From contig JAICJM010000104.1 of the NCBI GenBank assembly GCA_025928435.1, positions 1 through 13,165 of the forward strand: a DNA stretch of 13,165 nt. Reading direction: 5' to 3'. Position numbers and translations under genes: made by a program. This document shows positions 7,610-13,165 of this stretch, in pieces. A model generated the notes under the pieces. It was not told the DNA's origin, did not search any database, and was given only the letters and a program-made list of their open reading frames with translations. How positions within the stretch are numbered: the stretch's first letter is position 1; every line of letters begins with the position of its first letter. The stretch is from Thermoleophilia bacterium. Lineage in GTDB: Bacteria; Actinomycetota; Thermoleophilia; Gaiellales; JAICJC01.

Positions 7610-7786
7610 ATGCCCGACGACCCGGTGGGACGCTGGGAGTGGGAAGGTGGGGCGGTCACGGAGACCATGGGTAGCCAACCGCCGCGACCGTCGGCGCCGA
7701 GGACTGGCGACGACGCAGACCCGTTCGGGATCGAGGACCGGCCATCAGCTGCGGTCGCGGCGCCGCGCGGCGACACACGCACGTGA
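7610..7786 (+). CDS. Small 58-residue protein of unknown function between baeRF and ftsH genes
   Basis: An ATG at 7610 opens a 59-codon frame starting [16 protein letters not shown] and ending at the TGA at 7784-7786. It begins 12 bases after the baeRF stop. Its stop overlaps the ftsH GTG start in a GTGA arrangement, so the tight spacing on both sides suggests a translated and coupled gene. The protein is short, acidic at its start and Pro/Ala/Arg-rich later, without membrane segments or cysteines. The Trp-x-Trp-Glu-Gly-Gly segment is the only distinctive motif. No family is recognised. The Shine-Dalgarno sequence is weak (TGGGG). Confidence 0.5.
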   Translation: MPDDPVGRWEWEGGAVTETMGSQPPRPSAPRTGDDADPFGIEDRPSAAVAAPRGDTRT

Positions 7787-9843
7787 ACAATCACGCGAAC
7801 CACGCGCGAGCGCAGGACGAGTCGTCGGAGCGGCAGCGGCGTGACGAGTCGGCTGCCGGTAACGGCAGGCGGGCGCCGCGGCGACCCGGGCAGCGGTCGA
7901 ACGGCCCGGGGTGGCGGGTCACTCCGGCGCCGGATGGGCGCGGCGCCGATCAGGGGAAGCGCCGCATGGCTTGGTGGCCGTGGGTGGCGGTGGCCCTGGT
8001 GTTGCTCGCGGTCAACTATTTCGCGGCCTCGGAGTCGCTCGGGCCGGAGGCGCGCATCCGCGTGCCCTATCTGCCGACGTTCATCGCGCAGGTCGAGGCC
8101 GGCAACGTGAAGTCGATCTCCTCACAAGGAGACTCCATCCAGGGCGAGTTCAAGCGTGCCGTCACCTACCCGCCCAAAGCGGCGGACGGCTCCGAGAGCT
8201 CGACCCACTTCACCACCCACGTTCCGGCGTTCGCCGACACGACCTCGCTGACGCAGACCCTGGCGAAGCACGGTGTCACTGTCGATGCAGAGCCCGTCGA
8301 CACGGGGGCGCCGGTGTGGGAGCGGCTGCTCCTCGGGTTCGCGCCGACATTGCTCTTGATCGGGCTGATCATCCTGTTCATGCGCCGCAGCGCCCAAGCC
8401 GCGCGCGGCGCGGGCGGCATGTTCGGCATGGGGCGGGCGAAAGCGCGTCGTCCTGATCCGGAACAGGTGCGCGTCACCTTCGACGATGTCGCGGGCATCG
8501 ACGAGGCCAAGGCCGAGCTGGCCGAGATCGTCGACTTCCTCCAGAACCCCGCCCCCTACCGGCGCCTGGGCGGGCGGCTGCCGCGCGGCGTCCTTCTGAC
8601 CGGGCCGCCCGGGACAGGCAAGACGCTCCTCGCGCGCGCGGTGGCCGGCCAGGCGAAGGTTCCGTTCCTGACCATGTCGGCCTCCGAGTTCATCGAGATG
8701 ATCGTCGGCGTCGGCGCCTCCCGCGTCCGCGACCTCTTCGCGCAGGCGAAGGCGGCGGCCCCTGCGATCATCTTCATCGACGAGCTGGACGCGATCGGAC
8801 GGCGGCGGGGAGGCCAGGGCTTCGCGAGCGGCGGCCACGAGGAGCGCGAGCAGACGCTCAACCAGATCCTGACCGAGATGGACGGCTTCGACAGCCGCAC
8901 CGGCATCGTCGTCCTTGCGGCCACCAACCGGCCCGACGTGCTCGACGCGGCGCTGCTTCGGCCCGGCCGCTTCGACCGCCGAGTGCACGTCGCGCCGCCG
9001 GACAAGAACGGCCGGCGCGAGATCCTCAAGGTGCACACCCGATCGATCCCGCTCGCCGAAGACGTCGACCTCGACCGGCTGGCGGCAACGACCCCGGGGA
9101 TGGTGGGAGCCGACCTCGCCAACCTCGCCAACGAGGCCGCCCTGACGGCGGCGCGCCGCGATCACGACCGCGTCGAGATGCACGACTTCACGGACTCGCT
9201 CGAGCGCATCGTGCTCGGGGCGGCCCGCAAGCTCCTGATGAGCGAGGACGACCGGCGCCGGACGGCCTACCACGAAGCCGGGCACGCGCTCGTCGGAATG
9301 CTCACCCCCCACGCAGATCCGGTCAGGAAGGTCTCGATCATCCCCCGCGGCCGCGCCCTCGGTGTCACGTTTTCCGCGCCGGACGCCGACCGCCTCAACT
9401 ACGACGAGGAAACCCTCGTCGCCCGCATCCGCGTCGCGCTCGGAGGCCGGACAGCCGAGGAGCTCGTCTTCGGCAACCACACGAGCGGCGCCGAGTCCGA
9501 CCTCGAGCAGGTGACCGCGATCACCCGCCAGATGGTCGGCCGCTGGGGGATGAGCGACGTCATCGGCCCTTTGGTGGCCTTCCCCACCGGCGACGACCAG
9601 TTCGTTCCGGGCACGCAGATCGCGTCGCCCGAGACCCAGCGACTCGTCGACCAGGAGGCTCGGCGGATCGCCATCGACGCCCAGAACGACGTGCAGCAGC
9701 TCCTGGCCGAGCACCGCGACCAGCTCGACGCGCTCGCGCTCGCCCTTCTCGAGCACGAGACACTCGACCAGCACAACGCCTACGATGCAGCCGGCGTCCC
9801 GGTCGACCACGCACACGGTGCGAGTCCGCTGCCGCAGAGCTGA
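7783..9843 (+). CDS. ftsH: ATP-dependent zinc metalloprotease FtsH
   Basis: FtsH is the membrane-anchored AAA+ protease that degrades damaged membrane proteins and short-lived regulators. The 686-residue protein is complete. It has a basic, disordered N-terminal extension (1-61), TM1 from about 62-83 ([19 protein letters not shown]), an external domain and TM2 around 182-202. The AAA module carries Walker A GPPGTGKT (274-281), Walker B IIFIDE (329-334) and the second region of homology [19 protein letters not shown]. The protease domain has the zinc motif HEAGH (497-501) and Asp573 as third ligand (SGAESDLEQ). The pore motif, usually Phe-Val-Gly, is Ile-Val-Gly (307-309). The N-terminal extension is longer than in E. 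coli FtsH. The GTG start overlaps the preceding small ORF. An alternative start further in is possible. Confidence 0.96.
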   Translation: MNNHANHARAQDESSERQRRDESAAGNGRRAPRRPGQRSNGPGWRVTPAPDGRGADQGKRRMAWWPWVAVALVLLAVNYFAASESLGPEARIRVPYLPTFIAQVEAGNVKSISSQGDSIQGEFKRAVTYPPKAADGSESSTHFTTHVPAFADTTSLTQTLAKHGVTVDAEPVDTGAPVWERLLLGFAPTLLLIGLIILFMRRSAQAARGAGGMFGMGRAKARRPDPEQVRVTFDDVAGIDEAKAELAEIVDFLQNPAPYRRLGGRLPRGVLLTGPPGTGKTLLARAVAGQAKVPFLTMSASEFIEMIVGVGASRVRDLFAQAKAAAPAIIFIDELDAIGRRRGGQGFASGGHEEREQTLNQILTEMDGFDSRTGIVVLAATNRPDVLDAALLRPGRFDRRVHVAPPDKNGRREILKVHTRSIPLAEDVDLDRLAATTPGMVGADLANLANEAALTAARRDHDRVEMHDFTDSLERIVLGAARKLLMSEDDRRRTAYHEAGHALVGMLTPHADPVRKVSIIPRGRALGVTFSAPDADRLNYDEETLVARIRVALGGRTAEELVFGNHTSGAESDLEQVTAITRQMVGRWGMSDVIGPLVAFPTGDDQFVPGTQIASPETQRLVDQEARRIAIDAQNDVQQLLAEHRDQLDALALALLEHETLDQHNAYDAAGVPVDHAHGASPLPQS

Positions 9844-9862
9844 GGCAGAACAAGGTCAGTGA

Positions 9863-9899
9863 GTGGAAGCCAAGCCTTCCCGGGAGCATGCACTTCCAC
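9863..9899 (+). repeat. Inverted repeat after ftsH, possible terminator or attenuator
   Basis: GTGGAAG (9863-9869) and CTTCCAC (9893-9899) form a perfect 7-bp stem enclosing 23 bases that contain CCCGGG. It lies 20 bases after the ftsH stop and just before the ribosome binding site of the next small ORF. It has no U-tract. Confidence 0.35.
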
Positions 9900-9914
9900 C
9901 GACAGGAGGCAGGC

Positions 9915-9986
9915 ATGATCGTTCTCGGCATCGTCGGGGCGGTCACCTGGCTGCTCGGCAGCATGGACCGAGCCGTCCTCGGGTGA
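9915..9986 (+). CDS. 23-residue hydrophobic peptide resembling an internally shortened DUF6131 protein
   Basis: A strong AGGAGG (9904-9909) stands five bases before the ATG of a 24-codon frame encoding MIVLGIVGAVTWLLGSMDR plus four more residues. Actinobacterial DUF6131-type peptides of about 50 residues begin MIILGI and end near VGAVLWLLGSMGRAVGG. This one looks like the two ends joined with the middle lost. The single hydrophobic stretch could just span a membrane. The family assignment rests on memory of the consensus. The good ribosome binding site argues that it is translated. Confidence 0.5.
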   Translation: MIVLGIVGAVTWLLGSMDRAVLG

Positions 9987-10017
9987 CGGCATTGGCAGAG
10001 ATTGGCCCGACAGGGAA

Positions 10018-10392
10018 ATGGTCGAGCGGCCGCAGATGGCGCTCGAGCCGGCGGCGATCCGGGCCTACCTGGCACCGAGGTTCAATCCGTACGAGCACGT
10101 CAGCGAGATCATGCACGTCTACGACGGTGCGAGACTGTGGACTCCGGCGCGCCGCGGCACGACGATCTGGCACATCTGGGCGTTTGGCACGTGGCGGGAC
10201 TGCGAGTGCTATTACGAGTCCGGCGTGGAGTCCCGCAGCCACTGCGGCGCGCAATACGTTTGGCACGTCGGCGGTACGCGCGGCCTCCATACGACGCTGT
10301 ACCGGAACGGGCCATATGAATACTGCGTCGAGGCGTTGACCATCAACGGCCGCCCCAGGAGACGCTGCACTCAGGTCGAGATCACGAACTGA
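10018..10392 (+). CDS. Uncharacterised 124-residue Cys/Trp-rich protein
   Basis: The protein is not recognised. It starts at an ATG preceded by AGGGA. It is rich in aromatic residues, with six Trp including IWHIWAFGTW. Five Cys occur in the pattern Cys-x-Cys (DCEC), HCG, YC and RRRC, suggesting disulfide bonds or metal binding in a compact beta-rich domain. No signal peptide or membrane segment is seen at this start, so if it is secreted the N-terminus must be different or lost. The frame stays open a little upstream but offers no other standard start. It ends 24 bases before the convergent OLD-family gene. Coding is supported by the non-random composition compared with the surrounding shadow frames. 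Confidence 0.55.
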   Translation: MVERPQMALEPAAIRAYLAPRFNPYEHVSEIMHVYDGARLWTPARRGTTIWHIWAFGTWRDCECYYESGVESRSHCGAQYVWHVGGTRGLHTTLYRNGPYEYCVEALTINGRPRRRCTQVEITN

Positions 10393-10416
10393 TCCGCGGC
10401 CCGACCGCACCGCACC

Positions 10417-11793
10417 TCAGTCCCGAGCCAACGAGACCACCAATCTCACTGCCCGCGCAAGAGGCTCTGGGATGTCGGCCCCTGGGCGTCCGAACCGCTG
10501 CCAGGCGTGTTCGGCCTTGTGACGGCGGCTGTGCAGGCCGGCGACGTGTTCGAAGTCGGGAGCAAGCTCGACCGTGTGCCTCTTGCTCACGACCTCCGCG
10601 ATCGCCCGATTCGCCTCGCGCTCGCTTGTGATCGGCCGCCGACCGGGCGGAGCATCTCGGTCGTACACGGCCACATACGGGATGCCCGCTGCGGCACATA
10701 CGCGCGCGAACAACGAGATGTTCGACTTGCCGCCACACTCCACGATTGAGATCGCCTCGCGATCGGGATCGTGACCGAGCGCCCGAAAGATGAACGGGAA
10801 GGCCAGCTTCTCGGTGGCCCCCTCTACAAGGAGCGCCGCCCGAGCAAGGAACACCTCACTGCGCTCGGCATCGAACTCCGTCAGGTACCGGAAATCGTGT
10901 TCGGCAGGATCCGCTCGGGGCCTGCGCGTGCGCACTCCAAGGCTGGCATCCTGGTGTACGAACACAATCTCGCCCAGACGCCCAACGCTGAGGAACGCGG
11001 GGGCGTCGGTCGTATACACGACCTGATTCCCCATCCCGGCGAGCGCCCGAAGAAGCCGGTACAGGTACCGCTGCGCCTGAGGACGCAGATACAGCTCCGG
11101 CTCCTCGATCAGCACCACTAGCCCCGCACAGCCCCGCTCGCACAACCGCTCGACCGCGCCGACCAGAGTGAGCGCAGCGGCCGAGGCCCCTACCGGATGA
11201 CGCTCCGGAGCACGGGCAAGCGCCTCGATCACCACCGGAGGGGTCGGCCGACCGCCCCTGTCCACGATCCGACCAGACCGGAGCTCTGCCGGCATGTAGA
11301 GCACCGTGAGCCCGTGCGCGCTGCCGGTGCGAGTGACCTCGGGTGGACGCGCCGTCAGGCGCACCGCGGCCCCGTCCGCGAGCACGCCGTCGACCACGAT
11401 CTGGCCGCCTGAACCGGCCGCGACGTCCGCCCGCGACGGAGGCGACGCATCGGCGTCAAGCACCATCTGAACGGCCAAAAGCACGGTCGACTTGCCGGCG
11501 TTCGCCTCACCAACCAGCGCGCAGATCCCCGACAGCTCGAGATTCACGTCGCGGGCGGCACGAAAGCCACGGATGTGCGCCCGCGAGAGTCCGAAGGGGA
11601 GACCTACCTGCTCGAGAGGGGGATCGCGCTCGATGCGGGCATCACCACCCGTGTCGACGGCCGTGTGCGGATTTGCGGTCAGCGCCGTTGAACGGCACCA
11701 CGCGGTGCACGCCGCGACTCGCGGTGATTGACGGGCGACATGGGCAGCTCGTTGGACTGCAAGGTCGAGAAACCACGCTGGCGGCCACAGCAT
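10417..11793 (-). CDS. OLD-family ATP-dependent nuclease (AAA ATPase plus TOPRIM)
   Basis: From the ATG at 11793 the protein has 458 residues. It carries a Walker A GEANAGKST (95-103), an ABC-type Walker B VVLIEEPELYLRP with Glu230/Glu231, and a C-terminal TOPRIM domain. The TOPRIM domain is marked by LLVEGATEK (Glu324), VECGGKSNI and VYDRDAPP (Asp378, Asp380). This is the architecture of OLD (overcoming lysogenization defect) nucleases, many of which act in phage defence, alone or with a helicase. No GajB-like helicase or other partner is visible. The first roughly 65 residues do not resemble the family, which normally starts near the LSRAHIRGFRAARDV segment. No in-frame start or ribosome binding site is found closer to it. 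A TTG at 11817 is another possible start. Confidence 0.85.
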   Translation of the reverse strand: MLWPPAWFLDLAVQRAAHVARQSPRVAACTAWCRSTALTANPHTAVDTGGDARIERDPPLEQVGLPFGLSRAHIRGFRAARDVNLELSGICALVGEANAGKSTVLLAVQMVLDADASPPSRADVAAGSGGQIVVDGVLADGAAVRLTARPPEVTRTGSAHGLTVLYMPAELRSGRIVDRGGRPTPPVVIEALARAPERHPVGASAAALTLVGAVERLCERGCAGLVVLIEEPELYLRPQAQRYLYRLLRALAGMGNQVVYTTDAPAFLSVGRLGEIVFVHQDASLGVRTRRPRADPAEHDFRYLTEFDAERSEVFLARAALLVEGATEKLAFPFIFRALGHDPDREAISIVECGGKSNISLFARVCAAAGIPYVAVYDRDAPPGRRPITSEREANRAIAEVVSKRHTVELAPDFEHVAGLHSRRHKAEHAWQRFGRPGADIPEPLARAVRLVVSLARD

Positions 11794-11830
11794 CGGTCGG
11801 CGCCCACCCTGATGCAAGTCGACTGCTGAG

Positions 11831-11870
11831 CACCGAGGGGTTCACGAACGCCGCCGGCGGTGCCTCGGTG
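11831..11870. promoter_or_regulatory. Nested palindromes in the divergent gap between the OLD gene and the small ORF
   Basis: CACCGAGG (11831-11838) and CCTCGGTG (11863-11870) are a perfect 8-bp inverted repeat. Between them lie two further palindromes, GTTCACGAAC (11840-11849) and CCGCCGGCGG (11851-11860). The cluster sits in the roughly 90-base divergent promoter region and could be an operator controlling either gene. Confidence 0.35.
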
Positions 11871-11872
11871 GG

Positions 11873-11878
11873 TATAAC
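11873..11878 (+). promoter_or_regulatory. Candidate -10 element for a leaderless transcript of the small ORF
   Basis: TATAAC ends six bases before the ATG at 11885. At that spacing transcription would start at or next to the start codon, giving a leaderless mRNA, which is common in actinobacteria. No good -35 hexamer is seen. Confidence 0.35.
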
Positions 11879-11884
11879 CAGGCG

Positions 11885-12145
11885 ATGCCAACCTTCGCGG
11901 TCGTTGCAACGGTGGACGACGCCGCGGCCGGCGACGTCGCGTTCCGGCTCCGCCTCGTGCCGCCATTCGACCTTCCGCTCGACGGGATCGATGGCCACCA
12001 GGTTCTCCTCGGGTCTGAGCATGCCGCATTCGTCTTTTGGGGCAGTGATCCGGAGGCTGCGCTGGTGCGCGCGTCCGGGCGGGCGGACGCCCTCGACCGA
12101 GTGGCTCATAGGGCAACCTTGCGTGTGGTTGTTCCTGTTCTTTGA
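11885..12145 (+). CDS. Small unknown ORF (86 codons), probably truncated by the IS110 insertion
   Basis: The frame gives MPTFAVVATVDDAAAGDVAF and a further 66 residues, with alternating hydrophobic and charged residues and an AFVFWGSDPEAALVRASGRAD segment. It looks like a real compact alpha/beta protein but is not recognised. If the IS110 core is at 12105-12106, native coding ends at about residue 74 (...ALDRVA) and the last roughly 12 residues (HRATLRVVVPVL) are encoded by the element's left end. It is divergent from the OLD gene with a structured gap between them. No Shine-Dalgarno sequence is seen, consistent with leaderless translation from the TATAAC at 11873. Confidence 0.5.
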   Translation: MPTFAVVATVDDAAAGDVAFRLRLVPPFDLPLDGIDGHQVLLGSEHAAFVFWGSDPEAALVRASGRADALDRVAHRATLRVVVPVL

Positions 12146-12154
12146 AATCTGAGT

Positions 12155-12370
12155 AGTCGCCCTCGCGGCATGTGTGAGGGCGGCGTCCGACGCGACTCGT
12201 ACGGTCGCGTCGTGGCTGACCACCGCCGGGAGAGCGCCCTCGTCGCTTGCTGCGTAGACGGCCCGCGTGAGACCTGCGCCTCCCGGCGGTGTGAGGCACC
12301 CGAAGCGGCGACAGGACGTCGCCCCGCCGAGGGCGCGCCTATGAGCATCCGCCACGGTACCTCGCCGGTC
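12155..12370 (+). ncRNA. Predicted IS110 bridge RNA (ends approximate)
   Basis: The left end before the transposase folds into consecutive hairpins. There is a CGCCCTC/GAGGGCG stem (12158-12182). A perfect 9-bp stem follows, CGACGCGAC/GTCGCGTCG (12188-12212, 7-nt loop). Next is a perfect 12-bp stem (12221-12232 with 12280-12291) enclosing 47 nt. Last is an 8-bp stem with one mismatch (12293-12300 with 12356-12363) enclosing an internal loop and a 6-bp hairpin (12307-12323). A 5' stem-loop followed by a target-binding loop and a donor-binding loop is the known layout of IS110 bridge RNAs such as that of IS621, and the position upstream of the transposase is the expected one. A weak promoter, TTGCGT (12119-12124) with TGAAAT (12143-12148), could drive it. 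In the circular form the right end may provide the -35 element. Confidence 0.6.
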
Positions 12371-12393
12371 GGCCCGCATCCAGCACCCCAACC

Positions 12394-12401
12394 GAAGGAG
12401 G
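12394..12401 (+). promoter_or_regulatory. Ribosome binding site of the IS110 transposase
   Basis: GAAGGAGG is a near-perfect Shine-Dalgarno sequence. An overlapping ATG at 12402 is in another frame. The ATG at 12406, four bases downstream of the site, opens the transposase frame and is therefore chosen. Confidence 0.6.
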
Positions 12402-12405
12402 ATGA

Positions 12406-13165
12406 ATGCGCGAACGCACTGCCGGGGTCGACCTGGCCAGCGAGGAGCACCGTCTGGTTGTGGTCGACCGAGACGGCTTGCGGATCGATGAGCAGCGTGT
12501 CGTCCACAGCGAAGACGGGATCGCGGCGCTCGTCTCCCGCCTTCACCGGCTCGCGGTCGAACGGATCGCGATCGAACAGCCGAACGGGCTGGTCGTCGAC
12601 CGGCTGCTCGACGCCCGCATCGCCGTGGTCGCGGTGCATCCCAACCAGCTGGCGGCGGCCCGCGACCGCTACCGGGCCGGCGGCGGCAAGTCGGACGGCT
12701 TCGACGCCTACGTGCTCGCCGAGCTCGCGCGCACCGACATGCACCGCTTGCGCCTGCTCGAGCCCGACAGCGACGAGACGAAAGCGCTTCGAACGCTTAC
12801 CCGCACCCGCGAGGACCTGGTCGAACAACGCGTTGCGCTCGCCAACCAGCTGCGCGCTCAACTCGACGCCTTCTGGCCCGGCGCCCGCCGCATCTTCTCC
12901 GACATCGACTCGCCGATCGCGCTCGCCTTCCTGGAGCGCTACCCAAGTCCCGCCGGCGCCCGCACCCTCGGCGCCAAGCGGCTCGCCGGCTTCCTCGCCC
13001 GCAACCGCTACTGCGGCCGCAAGAGCACCGAGGAACTGCTCGCCCGACTGCGCTCGGCCCCCGAGGGCCGCGTCGGCGACGCCGAACTCGAAGCACGCCG
13101 CGCAGTCGTGCTCGCCCTCGTTGCCGCCCTCACACCGCTGGTCGAGCAGATCCGCCTGCTCACCA
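12406..13165 (+). CDS. IS110-family transposase (recombinase), N-terminal part
   Basis: The frame from the ATG at 12406 runs for 253 codons to the window end without a stop. It begins MRERTAGVDLASEEHRLVVV and contains the RuvC-like DEDD catalytic residues of IS110 recombinases: Asp9 (GVDLAS), Glu57 (IAIEQPNG) and Asp97/Asp100 (KSDGFDAYVLAEL). The coiled helical segment TRTREDLVEQRVALANQLRAQL follows, as in the family. The C-terminal transposase domain with the catalytic serine lies beyond the window. IS110 recombinases use a bridge RNA to pair donor and target DNA; the structured RNA region directly upstream fits this. Intactness of the enzyme cannot be judged from this window. Confidence 0.93.
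   Translation, partial: MRERTAGVDLASEEHRLVVVDRDGLRIDEQRVVHSEDGIAALVSRLHRLAVERIAIEQPNGLVVDRLLDARIAVVAVHPNQLAAARDRYRAGGGKSDGFDAYVLAELARTDMHRLRLLEPDSDETKALRTLTRTREDLVEQRVALANQLRAQLDAFWPGARRIFSDIDSPIALAFLERYPSPAGARTLGAKRLAGFLARNRYCGRKSTEELLARLRSAPEGRVGDAELEARRAVVLALVAALTPLVEQIRLLT

Larger units (their letters stand above)
12105..13165 (+). mobile_element. IS110-family insertion sequence, left part (right end outside window)
   Basis: The element consists of a non-coding left end of about 300 bases followed by an IS110-family transposase that runs off the window. IS110 elements have no terminal inverted repeats and insert at a short core, often CT. The proposed left boundary is the CT at 12105-12106. 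This choice rests on the 9-nt complementarity between GCTCATAGG (12104-12112) and CCTATGAGC (12338-12346) in the putative donor-binding loop. The boundary remains a prediction until the right end or an empty site is compared. Confidence 0.7.

Noticed and set aside
8122..9816. 564-codon open frame opposite ftsH
   Set aside because: Antisense shadow of an unmistakable ftsH gene, with low-complexity translation.
12088..12242. CGCCCTCG occurring three times (12088, 12158, 12235) as a left target guide match
   Set aside because: The copy in the target loop does not place a core consistent with the donor-loop pairing at 12104-12112, and GC-rich 8-mers recur by chance here.
12106..12861. Minus-strand open frame opposite the IS110 transposase and bridge RNA region
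   Set aside because: Antisense to the DEDD transposase, with no recognisable motifs.
1..13165. CRISPR array, rRNA genes, prophage genes
   Set aside because: No regularly spaced repeats, no rRNA-like sequence and no phage structural genes were seen.

Overview
The window is high-GC, leaderless-tolerant, actinobacterial-type DNA. Short intergenic gaps, GTG/TTG starts, the gene order ureABCFGD and the sequence style of the baeRF and FtsH proteins suggest an actinobacterium, perhaps of the Thermoleophilia/Gaiella kind. That placement is inference; there is no marker gene that fixes it.

Layout. Positions 1-188 hold the 3' end of a flavin disulfide oxidoreductase gene (+). A tRNA-Glu(CTC) with an abnormal C33 follows on the minus strand (274-346). 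From about 6064 down to 565 runs one compact minus-strand urease operon: ureA, ureB, ureC, ureF, ureG, ureD, then a relic resembling the start of a DedA gene, and a frameshifted nickel/cobalt transporter gene. The urease genes overlap by 1-11 bases, except for a 3-base gap between ureC and ureF. No ureE is present, and UreG carries a histidine-rich N-terminus instead. UreC has all metal ligands, but the normally conserved flap cysteine is alanine.

After a 447-base divergent gap, a plus-strand operon (6512-9843) encodes a baeRF-type release-factor-like protein, an uncharacterised 58-residue protein and a full-length FtsH protease. FtsH starts on a GTGA overlap with the small ORF. Two small genes follow: a 23-residue peptide resembling a shortened DUF6131 protein, and a 124-residue Cys/Trp-rich protein of unknown function.

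The right part is accessory DNA. It holds a solitary OLD-family ATPase/TOPRIM nuclease (minus), a small unknown ORF (plus) and the left part of an IS110-family element. The IS110 transposase (12406 to the window end) has the DEDD catalytic residues. The roughly 250 bases before it fold into a 5' stem-loop, a 12-bp stem enclosing a 47-nt loop, and a second stem with an internal loop. This is the architecture of an IS110 bridge RNA. A 9-nt complementarity between the second loop and position 12104-12112 places the element's CT core at 12105-12106, inside the small unknown ORF, whose 3' end would then come from the element. This bridge-RNA-bearing element is the most interesting system in the window.
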